In this document: one piece after another, positions 1 to 7,502 of the stretch
How the letters are laid out: each line of letters opens with the position of its first letter
Numbering within the stretch: position 1 is the stretch's first letter
NCBI GenBank assembly: GCA_002371715.1
Contig: DFGF01000049.1
Location: 4,240-13,801 of the forward strand
DNA length: 9,562 nt
Direction of reading: 5' to 3'
Source of the DNA: Prevotella sp. UBA3757
GTDB taxonomy: Bacteria > Bacteroidota > Bacteroidia > Bacteroidales > Bacteroidaceae
Position numbers and translations under genes: made by a program
Notes under the pieces: generated by a model
What the model was told of the DNA's origin: nothing
Seen by the model: the letters and a program-made list of their open reading frames with translations, nothing else
Databases searched by the model: none

Positions 1-3000
1 CCGATGCTCATACCACCGATGACGCCGAGGGCGAGGGCGCGGTTACCGTTGGCACCGGCGCCACCCTCGATGACGAGGGGCACCATACCGATAATCATCG
101 TGGCTACCGTCATCAGGATGGGGCGCAGGCGCTCCTTGCAGGCCTCGTAGGCAGCATCGTGGATGCTCAGACCCTGGGCGCGGCGCTCCGTGGCAAACTC
201 GGTAATGAGGATGGCCGTCTTGGCCAGCAGACCAATCAGCATGATGACACCCGTCTGCAGGTAGATGTTGTTGTCCATGCCCGGCAGACCCAGCTGGCTG
301 CCCAAGAAGGCGAACACGAAGGCACCCATCAGTCCGAACGGTACGCTGAAGAGCACGGCCCACGGCGTGAACCACGAGTTGTAGAGCGACGCCAGGATGA
401 GGTAAATCAGGATGGCGCAGATGACGTAGATGAGGGCCGTGGCATTAGAGCCGGCAGCCTCCTCCAACTCACGCGACATGCCGCTGTACTCGTAGGTGGC
501 AGTGGCAGGCATCTGCTCCTTGAACACCTCGGCAATGACCCTGTGGACGTCACCCTCGGTATAGCCACTGTTGGGAGTGATAAAGCAGGTGATGCTCTGC
601 ATCAGGTTGAAGTGCTCGATGTTGGCCGGGCCTACAATCTCCTTCAGCGAGACGAACTCGGAGATGGGGGCCATCTTGCCGCCCTGCACCTGCACGAAGA
701 TGTTTTGCAGCGACTGCGGGTCGAGGCGGTATTCCGGCGATGCGGCGGCCATGATGCGGTAAACCTTACCAAACTGGTTGAAGTTGCCGATATAGGCGCC
801 ACCGCAGTAGGCGCCAAGGGTGTTCAGCACGTCGGCAGGCGACACGCCGGCGCGGTCGCACTGGGCAGCATCCACGTCGACCTGATACTTCGGGAAGCGC
901 TCTGAGTACGTCGTCATGGCAGACGATACCTCCGGCCGCTCAGCCAGCTTGGCTAAGAACAGCTCGGTATGCTTGGCAAACTCCGAGAGGTTGCCGTCGG
1001 TGGGGTCTTCGACAATCAGGGTGATGTCGTTACTCGTACCGTAGCCGGGAATCTGAGGCATCTGGAAGGGTATCACCCTCAGGTTCTTGATGTCCTGGCA
1101 GTCGAAGTAGAAGCGGTAGTAGACGAGGTCGATGAGGTGGTTCATGCCGGGACGCTCCTCCCAGTTCTTCAGGCGCACAACCATCGTGGCGTAGTTAGAA
1201 CCGGCACCCGACAGCATACCGTAGCCGCAGGTGATAGAGAAGCTCTCCAGTTCGGGAATCTTCTTCACCTTTTCCTCCACCTTCTTCACCATCTCGCGCG
1301 TCTGCTGCAGGGTGGTACCCTCGGGAGCCTGAATCTCAGCCAGGAACACGCCCTGGTCCTCCTGAGGCACGAGACCTGAAGGCAGGCTCTTCATGAAGAA
1401 TACCAGCAGCACAGCGGCCAGTGCCAGCAGGCTCCACGCCATGAGGGGGCGCTTGATGAACTTCTGGACGCTCTTGCTATACTTATTATATATGGCATTA
1501 TAGCTGGCGGTATAAGCTTTCTTGGTATAATAGGTCAGGCCCTTGCCTTCCTGCTTGCCTTCCGTCACGCGCATCATGATGGCGCAGAGGGCAGGGCAGA
1601 GCGTCAGGGCCGATACGCACGACAGACCGACACTGGAGGCAATGGTCACACCAAACTGGGTGAAGAACGTGCCCGACGTGCCGGGCATGAACATGACGGG
1701 AATGAACACGGCCATGAACACCAGCGTACACGAAACGACGGCCACCGACACCTCGTTCATAGCCTGGCGGGTGGCCTCGCGGGCGTCGCTGATGCCTCCC
1801 TCCATCTTGGCCATGACGGCCTCGACCACCACGATGGCGTCGTCGACCACCGTACCGATGGCCAGCACCAGGGCGAAGAGCGTCAGGATGTTGAGCGAGA
1901 AGCCGGCCAGTGAGACAATGGCAAACGTGCCCAGCAGCGATACCACGATGGATATGGACGGAATGATGGTGGCCTTGAGGTTCTGCAGGAAGAAGAACAC
2001 CACGAGTACCACGAGGATGATGGCGATGACGAGCGTCTCTACCACGTTGTGGATGGCGGCGAAGAGGAAGTCGTCAGAGGTCATCATGGTGACGAACTCC
2101 AGGCCGGCAGGCATCGTCTTCTTGACCTCCTCAAGCATCTTGTTGATGCTGGCGTTTACCTGGGTGGCGTTGGCACCCGGCGCGGCAAATACCATGAAGA
2201 GGGCACCCGGACGGTCCTGAATGTTCGACGTGAAGTTGTAGCTCATGGCACCAATCTTGACCTCGGCCACGTCGCTCAGCTGCAGCATGCCGCCACCGTT
2301 GGTGCGCAGCACGATGTTGTTGAACTCCTCGACCGACTTCAGCGTACCCTTGTATTGCATGTTGTACTGGTAGGAGTTGCCCGACTGCTCGCCCAGCGTA
2401 CCGACAGCGGCCACGAAGCTTTGTCCGCCGATGGCTGCAAAGATGTCGTTAGGCGTCAGTCCGTACTGGGCCATGACGTCGGGCTTCAGCCAGATGCGCA
2501 GGGCATAGGTGTTACCGAGGCTCAGCACGTTACCCACACCGGTGATACGCATCAGGCGCGGCTTGATGTTGATGTCGACATAGTTGGACACGAAATCCTC
2601 GCTGTACTTGCCGTCGGCACTCTTCACGGCGAAGATGCGCAGAATGTTGTTCTGACGCTTCTCAACCTTCACACCGACCTTGGTCACGTCGGCAGGCAGC
2701 AGTGCCAGTGCGCCGCTCACGCGGTTCTGCACGTTGACGGCAGCCATGTCGGCATCCGTGCCCTGCTTGAAATAGACATTAATCTCCACGTCGCCGTTCG
2801 ACGATGCCTTTGAGGTGATGTAGGTCATGTCCGTCACACCGTTGACAGCCTCCTCAAGGGGCTGGATGACCGACTTCATCACCGTGTTCTCGTCAGCACC
2901 TGAGTAACTGGTGGTTATCGACACCGTAGGCGGTGCAATGTCGGGATATTGCTCGACTGGCAGCGTACTCATCGAGATATAGCCCACCAGCGCTATCACT

Positions 3001-3053
3001 ACCGAGATGGCACACGCCATCACGTATTTATTGATAAAGATATTGTTCTTCAT
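1..3053 (-). CDS. RND (AcrB/HAE1-type) multidrug efflux pump, C-terminus cut by window edge
   Basis: Inner-membrane proton-driven pump that exports hydrophobic compounds through a tripartite complex. The ATG (complement of 3051-3053) gives 1017 codons in the window. The N-terminus (MKNNIFINKYVMACAISVVI) is the usual first membrane helix, followed by the LPVEQYPDIAPPTV start of the porter domain. The proton-relay residues are all visible: the aspartate pair D404/D405 in LAIGTVVDDAIVVVE, K945 in LLAKTAILITEFA, and R975 and T982 in RLRPILMT, matching E. coli AcrB D407/D408, K940, R971 and T978. The family is usually about 1030-1060 residues, so roughly the last 30-50 residues are missing, within the final membrane helices. 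It lies 25 bp after the adaptor gene on the same strand and is almost certainly co-transcribed with it. No frameshift or stop is seen. The substrate cannot be deduced. Confidence 0.97.
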   Translation of the reverse strand, partial: MKNNIFINKYVMACAISVVIALVGYISMSTLPVEQYPDIAPPTVSITTSYSGADENTVMKSVIQPLEEAVNGVTDMTYITSKASSNGDVEINVYFKQGTDADMAAVNVQNRVSGALALLPADVTKVGVKVEKRQNNILRIFAVKSADGKYSEDFVSNYVDINIKPRLMRITGVGNVLSLGNTYALRIWLKPDVMAQYGLTPNDIFAAIGGQSFVAAVGTLGEQSGNSYQYNMQYKGTLKSVEEFNNIVLRTNGGGMLQLSDVAEVKIGAMSYNFTSNIQDRPGALFMVFAAPGANATQVNASINKMLEEVKKTMPAGLEFVTMMTSDDFLFAAIHNVVETLVIAIILVVLVVFFFLQNLKATIIPSISIVVSLLGTFAIVSLAGFSLNILTLFALVLAIGTVVDDAIVVVEAVMAKMEGGISDAREATRQAMNEVSVAVVSCTLVFMAVFIPVMFMPGTSGTFFTQFGVTIASSVGLSCVSALTLCPALCAIMMRVTEGKQEGKGLTYYTKKAYTASYNAIYNKYSKSVQKFIKRPLMAWSLLALAAVLLVFFMKSLPSGLVPQEDQGVFLAEIQAPEGTTLQQTREMVKKVEEKVKKIPELESFSITCGYGMLSGAGSNYATMVVRLKNWEERPGMNHLIDLVYYRFYFDCQDIKNLRVIPFQMPQIPGYGTSNDITLIVEDPTDGNLSEFAKHTELFLAKLAERPEVSSAMTTYSERFPKYQVDVDAAQCDRAGVSPADVLNTLGAYCGGAYIGNFNQFGKVYRIMAAASPEYRLDPQSLQNIFVQVQGGKMAPISEFVSLKEIVGPANIEHFNLMQSITCFITPNSGYTEGDVHRVIAEVFKEQMPATATYEYSGMSRELEEAAGSNATALIYVICAILIYLILASLYNSWFTPWAVLFSVPFGLMGAFVFAFLGSQLGLPGMDNNIYLQTGVIMLIGLLAKTAILITEFATERRAQGLSIHDAAYEACKERLRPILMTVATMIIGMVPLVIEGGAGANGNRALALGVIGGMSI

Positions 3054-3066
3054 AAAGCGGTAGCAA

Positions 3067-3087
3067 ATTCTTCATTCTTCATTCTTC
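3067..3087. repeat. Tandem heptamer (ATTCTTC x3) at the adaptor/pump gene junction
   Basis: Three perfect 7-bp units ATTCTTC, followed by ATTTTT. They cover most of the 25-bp gap between the adaptor stop codon and the pump start, and run into the last adaptor codons. On the coding strand this reads as GAAGAAT repeats. The repeat leaves no recognisable Shine-Dalgarno sequence for the pump gene, which is normal in Bacteroidales. It may be a slippage-prone spacer or part of a dispersed intergenic repeat; its role is unknown. Confidence 0.7.
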
Positions 3088-4206
3088 ATTTTTCTTTTCC
3101 TCTGGGAACAGCACCTTCATGCCCTCGGTGACGTTGTTGGCACCGTTCGTCACAATCACGTCGCCCTCGTTCAGGCCGCTGGTCACGATGAAGTCCTTGC
3201 CGTTACCCGTGTCTGCCGTCGTCACTTCTACGGCAGTAGCCGTGCTGTCGGCCTTCACCTTGTAGACCTGCGACTTGTCCTGCAGGCGCACGACGGCATA
3301 CTGGGGAACCACCATGACGCCCTTCTCTGCGAAATTCATGACGATCGTGCCCTGAATGCCCGAGTACAGGTGACCGTCGGGATTGGGGAACGACACCTTG
3401 CTGGTCAGCGAGCCCGTGGCAGCATCCACCACGCCCGACAGACTCTCGACGCGACCTTTGTGCGGATATTCAGTACCGCTCTTCATCACAAACGTAGCTG
3501 CTGGCAGCTGGGCAATGTAATCGTCCACGTCCTTACCCTTCATTCCCGCCTTCACCATCGATTCGACCACGTCCTCGGTGACGGAGAATTCAGCATACAT
3601 CGTCGTGTTGCCGCTCAGCATGGTCAGCTGTGTCATGGGCGACACCTGGTCGCCGACACGCACGGGAATCTCACCGATAATGCCTGATACGGTGGCCGTA
3701 ATAGTACAGAATCCGAGGTTCACCTTGGCACGGTTCACGGCGGCGCGAGCCTGGGCTACAGCGGCCTGTGCCTGCTTATAGGAGTTTTCAGAATTGCTGA
3801 GCATGTAGTTGCTCACGATTTTCTTCTCAAACAGGTTTTTGTTCGACTCATACTCCAGCTTGGCCGAATTTTCCTGGGCCAGGGCGGCCTGCAGGTTGGC
3901 CTGGGCAGCCTCTAACTCCAGCTGCGCGTTGCGCGAGTCGATGATGAAGAGCGTCTGGCCCTTCTTCACCTGCTCTCCTTCTGTCACGCAGATTTTCATC
4001 AGCTGGCCGCTCACCTGTGGCGTTACTGTCACGTCGTTCTGGCCTTTCATCCTGGCACTGAACTTGTAGGGCAGTTCAATGTCTGATTTCTTCACTGTCA
4101 TCGTCTCAAACGATGAGTTCTTTTGTTCGGGCATGTCAAGATTGCAAGCTGTAAATCCTGCTAAAGCACTCAGCATCAAGGCCCATTTGAAAGTCTTCGT
4201 TACCAT
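3079..4206 (-). CDS. RND efflux periplasmic adaptor (membrane fusion lipoprotein, AcrA/HlyD-like)
   Basis: Couples the inner-membrane RND pump to an outer-membrane channel in the periplasm. The 375-residue length is typical. Residues 1-20 form a lipoprotein signal (charged start, hydrophobic stretch ending in AGFTA) with the lipidated cysteine at C21. The flattened lipoyl-like domain is split around a helical hairpin: the first half contains VSGQLMKICVTEGEQVKKGQ, then a coiled coil rich in Ala/Gln/Leu (about residues 85-165), then the second half (TITATVSGIIGEIPVRVGDQ). A beta-barrel and membrane-proximal domain follow, ending with GLNEGDVIVTNGANNVTEG, usual for the family. The gene lies 39 bp after the membrane-protein gene and 25 bp before the pump, with no obvious promoter of its own. 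The C-terminus (EEKKNEE) is partly written by the heptamer repeat, so its length may vary among strains. Confidence 0.96.
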   Translation of the reverse strand: MVTKTFKWALMLSALAGFTACNLDMPEQKNSSFETMTVKKSDIELPYKFSARMKGQNDVTVTPQVSGQLMKICVTEGEQVKKGQTLFIIDSRNAQLELEAAQANLQAALAQENSAKLEYESNKNLFEKKIVSNYMLSNSENSYKQAQAAVAQARAAVNRAKVNLGFCTITATVSGIIGEIPVRVGDQVSPMTQLTMLSGNTTMYAEFSVTEDVVESMVKAGMKGKDVDDYIAQLPAATFVMKSGTEYPHKGRVESLSGVVDAATGSLTSKVSFPNPDGHLYSGIQGTIVMNFAEKGVMVVPQYAVVRLQDKSQVYKVKADSTATAVEVTTADTGNGKDFIVTSGLNEGDVIVTNGANNVTEGMKVLFPEEKKNEE

Positions 4207-4245
4207 CTTTTTGCTTGTTGTTTATTATTATTGTTTCTTCGGTTT

Positions 4246-4836
4246 TTATTTATGTGCATTTGGCTCGCCGGCGTTGGCGCTTTCCGTTTCTGTCACAAAG
4301 CAGGCCACAAGGCCGTAGGTGATAGTGGGGCGTATCCATATCTCGGTGAGTAAATAGTTGGTGTATTCGTCGACGGGTTCAAAAAAGGAGATGTCGATGT
4401 TGTATAGTGTCGCTATGAGCGCATCGATGACGAAGATAATCCATAGGTTGCCCTTGGTGTAGCTCTTCCAGTTCTTTCGGGCATAAAAGTAGGTCAGCGT
4501 GTAGAGCAGCAATACCGCCAGGGTGAGACAAGAAAGGTGAAAAGCATAGTTGGCAAGGGGTGGGGGAAACAGGATGTCGCGCAGCAATATTGTCAAGCCG
4601 ACCGAGATGGAGCACCAGTAGTTGAAATGCTGGGTGCTGATGCGGCAGTTGAAAAAGTACATCCATATCATCGCCAGGCAGGCCACGTAGAACACATTGA
4701 GCACAAGTTCCGGCCACGTTTCACGCAGTCCGAAATGGAAAACGCCATACAGCATGACAGCCACCGAGAGCGTGCCGCCGACAGCGGTCACGACAATGTC
4801 GAAAATCTTAGTTCCTTTCTTGAATCTTGTCTGCAT
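4246..4836 (-). CDS. Multi-span inner-membrane protein of unknown function, first gene of the efflux operon
   Basis: A 196-residue protein that I do not recognise as a named family. It has a short basic N-terminus (MQTRFKKGTK), then five clear hydrophobic segments (about residues 12-32, 43-62, 73-90, 97-118 and 128-146) and a possible sixth near 161-180. The short C-terminal tail is polar. Charged loops such as YARKNWKSYTKGN suggest a positive-inside topology. It is the promoter-proximal gene of a three-gene same-strand set and ends 39 bp before the adaptor start, so co-transcription with the efflux genes is inferred. No catalytic motif is visible. It may be an accessory factor of the pump or an unrelated passenger. 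Confidence 0.85.
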   Translation of the reverse strand: MQTRFKKGTKIFDIVVTAVGGTLSVAVMLYGVFHFGLRETWPELVLNVFYVACLAMIWMYFFNCRISTQHFNYWCSISVGLTILLRDILFPPPLANYAFHLSCLTLAVLLLYTLTYFYARKNWKSYTKGNLWIIFVIDALIATLYNIDISFFEPVDEYTNYLLTEIWIRPTITYGLVACFVTETESANAGEPNAHK

Positions 4837-4873
4837 ATTCCTGTTCGTTTGTATATTTTATTTTATTAAGGGG

Positions 4874-4905
4874 CAAAGGTAGGCAAAATCCTGCAAAACG
4901 CCAAA
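4874..4905 (-). promoter_or_regulatory. Bacteroidales sigma-ABfr-type promoter for the efflux operon
   Basis: On the minus strand, TTTG (4905-4902), a 20-base spacer and TACCTTTG (4881-4874) match the Bacteroidales pattern TTTG-N19..21-TAnnTTTG. The -7 box lies about 37 bases before the ATG of the membrane-protein gene. An uninterrupted A10 tract on this strand (4925-4916) lies just upstream of the -33 box and could act as an UP-like element. No operator for a TetR-type repressor was recognised. Confidence 0.8.
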
Positions 4906-5024
4906 TACTATCATGTTTTTTTTTTGCATGAATTTTGAATTTGACCCCACCCATCCCTTTGACGCATGAACTGTTTGTGCCATGTTGTCTTGGCGTGTGC
5001 AAATACTTTTATTATAAGACCAAA

Positions 5025-5033
5025 GTCCTTACA
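5025..5033 (-). repeat. Left outer half site TGTAAGGAC
   Basis: On the minus strand this reads TGTAAGGAC, and with two further bases (TT) it matches the first 11 bases of the right 23-bp site. It is separated from the left full site by exactly 42 bp (5034-5075), mirroring the arrangement on the right of the primase gene. Confidence 0.6.
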
Positions 5034-5075
5034 TTTTTGCTGATAGCGATTTGGCTGTCAGTTAGTTAGCAGTAG

Positions 5076-5098
5076 TGTAAGGTCTTTGCGTCCTTACA
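5076..5098 (-). repeat. Left 23-bp inverted-repeat site flanking the primase
   Basis: Palindrome-like site with 7-bp arms TGTAAGG and CCTTACA around 9 bases. When reversed, it matches the site at 7407-7429 at 21 of 23 positions; only two central bases differ (GC against TT). It lies about 60 bp upstream of the primase -33 box. It could be an operator, an element end or a replication-initiator site. Confidence 0.7.
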
Positions 5099-5157
5099 TT
5101 TGTCGTGGGTAATTGGAGACGTTTTTGTAAATGATGTGCCTTTTTCTCACTTTTTAT

Positions 5158-5188
5158 TTTGTTTTGTGTGTATTAATTCGTACCTTTG
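5158..5188 (+). promoter_or_regulatory. Promoter of the VapE-type primase gene
   Basis: TTTG at 5158-5161, a 19-base spacer, and TACCTTTG at 5181-5188 match the Bacteroidales -33/-7 consensus closely. The ATG follows 26 bases after the -7 box, so the leader is short. The start region (AACCAGAACT before ATG) has no Shine-Dalgarno sequence. Confidence 0.82.
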
Positions 5189-5214
5189 CAAGTATAAAAA
5201 TGTGAACCAGAACT

Positions 5215-7299
5215 ATGAGAATTACCATTATCAACAAAGAACGGAAAGAGCGGAGGTACACGCGTGTCGAACTCGACCAATTCGTGGAACAGCTGAAAAG
5301 CGGTGCCTTCCGCAATGAGAACACGACGCGGGCCTCCGACAAAGAGGTGTGCTTTGCCGCGGAGTGGCAGAAGCATCATGGCGAACTGAAAGTCAAGGTG
5401 TGTAATCAACTGGTATTGCTATCTGTCGAGAACCTGCGCGACCTGGCAACCGTCCGCGAATATCAGGAACTGGCCGCACGCCAGCTCTACACGCTCCTTT
5501 GCTTCGTCGGCGACGACGGCCACTCGCTGCAAATCGTCTGTCCCTTTAACGTCGAACCGTCAAAAACGGACAGCGGGCATCCGGCTCCGCAAACGGAATT
5601 TGAGGACAGTCCTGCTCAATGGTCAACATCCAATGTCCAATGCCTCGTCAATGCCTTTCGCAAACTGCACTACATCTATTCCTCACAATTAGGGACACAG
5701 GTGGCACGGCATGAACCGACACTCGCCACCACTTGTCTGGCCAGCTACGACCCGCAGCCCTATTACAACCCGGAGGCTATCACCATCACCGTTTCGGCAG
5801 GTGAAGAGGATACGCCGGAATACCGGGCCGTACAGGAAGACATCAGCGACTACAACTTCCCGGAGGAAATTCCTGGCATGAGCGTTCATGACAGCCGGAT
5901 GCGCCGCTTCCACGACTGTCTCGATGCTGCCACCGAAGCTCACATGGACGAAAAGGACAAAAGACTTTTTGCCACCGCCGTCGTCGAACAACTGGCCGAA
6001 GGCTGCCTGCAGATGGGACTGCCACAGGCCTGGTGCGTGCGTGTCGCCTCGTTCATCCCGCGCCTCAACAACCACATCAGCAGTGACACTATCGCCACCG
6101 TCTTCCGCTCGGCCTACCTGAAAGAGACGCTGAAAACCATCCCGTTGAAGTTCACACGGCCGTCGGCTCTGCTCACCTATAAGACGGAGGCCTATATGAA
6201 GGAGCACTACACGCTGCGACTGAACGTGATGACGGGCACACCCGAATACCGCCTGAACGCCCTGGGCTACGGGTTCCGTCCGCTGGACCAGGCCGTCCGT
6301 AACACCATGGCTATCGGAGCCCTGAAAGCCGGCATAGAATCGTGGGACAAGGACCTGGCCCGCTATATCGACTCCAACCTCATTCCGCGCTATGAGCCGA
6401 TGTACGACTTCATCAGCCACCTGCCCCAGTGGAACGGGCGCTACGACTATGTGGGCGAACTGGCCCGTCGCGTCAAGACCGACAATGTCTGGTGGGAGGA
6501 GGACTTCCACAAATGGATGCTGTCGATGGTGGCACAGTGGATGGGCAAGGACCGCCGGCACGGCAACGCCCTCGTGCCCCTGCTCATCGGACCGCAGGGC
6601 TCCGGCAAGACGACGTTCTGCAGTCGACTGCTGCCCGGATACCTCGGCACCTATTTCAACGACCGCATCTCCATGAAGAACGACAACGACATCTTTCTGG
6701 CCATGTCGAGCTACGCCCTCATCAACATCGACGAGTTTGATGCCATGTCGAAGTCGCAGCAGCCACTGCTCAAGTATCTGCTGTCGAAGCATGACGTGAA
6801 GTTCCGCCCGGCCTACGGCAGGACGATGGTTGAGCGTCAGCGCTTTGCGTCGTTTATCGCCACCACCAACAACCGCCGTCCGTTGGTCGACCCGACGGGG
6901 TCGCGCCGCTTCATTGGTGTCTTTGCCGACGAGATTGACAATACGGGCATCATCAACTACGACCAGCTGTACGCCCAGCTCCGCCAGGAACTGGAACAGG
7001 GACGCCGCTACTGGATGGACGATGCCGACAACCAGCGACTCGCAGTCCAGAATGCCGCATTCCAGCGTGTGTCGAGCTATGAACAGATGATAGCGCTGAC
7101 CTACCGGTCGCCGCTGGACACATCCCACGAGGCTCCCGTCATCTCCATACAGCAGATTATGAAGACGCTTTCCGGCCTGTTTCCTACGTTTGTCATCTCC
7201 AAAGGTACAGATGCCGAACTCGGAAAACGGCTCACCGCTTTGGGTTACGAGCGCAAGCGTACGGCAAAAGGCTCGGGCTTTCGGCTCGAACCGATATAG
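5215..7299 (+). CDS. VapE/VirE-type primase-helicase with BT4734-like N-terminus and DUF3874-like C-terminus
   Basis: A 694-residue protein that probably opens or primes DNA at a replication start of a mobile or formerly mobile element. The N-terminal about 200 residues resemble the Bacteroidetes BT4734-like/VirE-N domain, with the signature SYDPQPYYNPEA at 177-188. The VirE/VapE P-loop ATPase domain (about 390-640) has Walker A GPQGSGKTT at 459-467 (K465), Walker B NIDEFD at 504-509, a sensor-like ATTN at 549-552, and TGSRRF at 561-566 with a likely arginine finger. The last about 60 residues (VISIQQIMKTL ... GSGFRLEPI) look like the winged-helix-like DUF3874 end. The start is set by the promoter and short leader. 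VapE proteins are common in phage satellites and islands, and pairing with an HU-like gene recurs in Bacteroidetes. No integrase or structural gene accompanies it here. The exact reaction is inferred. Confidence 0.9.
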   Translation: MRITIINKERKERRYTRVELDQFVEQLKSGAFRNENTTRASDKEVCFAAEWQKHHGELKVKVCNQLVLLSVENLRDLATVREYQELAARQLYTLLCFVGDDGHSLQIVCPFNVEPSKTDSGHPAPQTEFEDSPAQWSTSNVQCLVNAFRKLHYIYSSQLGTQVARHEPTLATTCLASYDPQPYYNPEAITITVSAGEEDTPEYRAVQEDISDYNFPEEIPGMSVHDSRMRRFHDCLDAATEAHMDEKDKRLFATAVVEQLAEGCLQMGLPQAWCVRVASFIPRLNNHISSDTIATVFRSAYLKETLKTIPLKFTRPSALLTYKTEAYMKEHYTLRLNVMTGTPEYRLNALGYGFRPLDQAVRNTMAIGALKAGIESWDKDLARYIDSNLIPRYEPMYDFISHLPQWNGRYDYVGELARRVKTDNVWWEEDFHKWMLSMVAQWMGKDRRHGNALVPLLIGPQGSGKTTFCSRLLPGYLGTYFNDRISMKNDNDIFLAMSSYALINIDEFDAMSKSQQPLLKYLLSKHDVKFRPAYGRTMVERQRFASFIATTNNRRPLVDPTGSRRFIGVFADEIDNTGIINYDQLYAQLRQELEQGRRYWMDDADNQRLAVQNAAFQRVSSYEQMIALTYRSPLDTSHEAPVISIQQIMKTLSGLFPTFVISKGTDAELGKRLTALGYERKRTAKGSGFRLEPI

Positions 7300-7343
7300 A
7301 CGGCTGTTGTAAAACAACTTGTTTTACTTACTTAAGGCCGTCT
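7298..7343 (+). terminator. Nested hairpin at the primase stop codon, possible terminator or RNA-processing site
   Basis: AGACGGC (7298-7304, overlapping the TAG stop) pairs with GCCGTCT (7337-7343) as an outer stem that encloses the first 19-bp palindrome. An alternative inner pairing GTTGT/ACAAC (7306-7318) is also possible. No long T run follows, so intrinsic termination is only a possibility. A protective 3' structure or protein-binding cruciform are alternatives. Confidence 0.4.
7309..7327. repeat. 19-bp palindrome, copy 1 (GTAAAACAACTTGTTTTAC)
   Basis: Perfect palindrome with 9-bp arms around one central base, 10 bp after the primase stop codon. An identical copy lies 65 bp further on; the identity extends to 21 bp (a trailing TT). 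The symmetry and A/T-richness suit a dimeric DNA-binding protein, or an RNA hairpin with an 8-bp stem and 3-base loop. Confidence 0.8.
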
Positions 7344-7367
7344 TAAACCATCGCCGGGAGGGACTTT

Positions 7368-7439
7368 ATGACAGTAAAACAACTTGTTTTACTTCAGTGC
7401 AGGCTGTGTAAGGACTTAAAGACCTTACATCAAGCTTAA
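7368..7439 (+). CDS. Possible 23-residue small ORF between primase and HU genes
   Basis: ATG at 7368-7370, stop TAA at 7437-7439, encoding a 23-residue peptide that starts MTVKQLVLLQCRLCKDLK. What makes it worth listing is a strong Shine-Dalgarno-like GGAGGGA (about 7358-7364) just before the start, unusual among the genes of this window. Its codons are written by the second palindrome (VKQLVLL) and by the right 23-bp site (KDLKTLH), so sequence constraint may act on the DNA rather than the peptide. It has a CxxC pair but no recognised family. It may be a regulatory leader peptide for the HU gene, or a chance ORF. Confidence 0.3.
   Translation: MTVKQLVLLQCRLCKDLKTLHQA
7374..7392. repeat. 19-bp palindrome, copy 2
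   Basis: Identical to the palindrome at 7309-7327. It lies inside the 23-codon small ORF and 14 bp before the right 23-bp site. Together the two copies make a twin-site arrangement in the 203-bp gap between primase and HU genes, about six helical turns apart. Confidence 0.8.
7407..7429 (+). repeat. Right 23-bp inverted-repeat site flanking the primase
   Basis: Arms TGTAAGG and CCTTACA around ACTTAAAGA. It is the inverted counterpart of the site at 5076-5098 (21/23 identity). The two sites bracket one gene, the primase with its promoter, across 2354 bp. The site lies 73 bp before the HU start. Confidence 0.7.
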
Positions 7440-7471
7440 TTAGCAGGCTTTCAATATATTAAACGAAATAG

Positions 7472-7480
7472 TGTAAGGAC
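7472..7480 (+). repeat. Right outer half site TGTAAGGAC
   Basis: A 9-bp copy of the first half of the 23-bp site, separated from it by 42 bp (7430-7471), exactly as on the left side. It lies 22 bp before the HU start codon, where it could also act as an operator. No TAnnTTTG promoter is visible here. Confidence 0.6.
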
Positions 7481-7502
7481 AAGTATAAATTAAAAAATAA
7501 TT

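Larger units (their letters stand above)
4837..5214. other. Divergent intergenic region between the efflux operon and the primase
   Basis: A 378-bp gene-free stretch. It holds the minus-strand efflux promoter near 4874-4905, a T10 run at 4916-4925, a 9-bp half site at 5025-5033, a 23-bp palindrome-like site at 5076-5098, and the plus-strand primase promoter at 5158-5188. I see no convincing open frame, tRNA or terminator in it. Confidence 0.75.

Noticed and set aside
4916..4925. T10 homopolymer as a phase-variable switch
   Set aside because: It lies upstream of the -33 box rather than between the promoter boxes or within a gene, so a length change would not obviously switch expression.
5025..5098. 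CRISPR-like repeat-spacer layout (sites separated by 42 bp)
   Set aside because: Only one full and one half site on each side, the sites are in mirror orientation around a gene, and no cas gene is present.
5689..7317. Long open frame of about 540 codons on the strand opposite the primase
   Set aside because: It is antisense to a gene with clear Walker motifs and family signatures, has no recognisable domain, and reflects codon bias of the real gene.
5076..7429. Classical insertion sequence with terminal inverted repeats
   Set aside because: No transposase is encoded, the 23-bp sites are themselves palindromic, and no target-site duplication is seen; it is kept only as a hypothesis in the findings.
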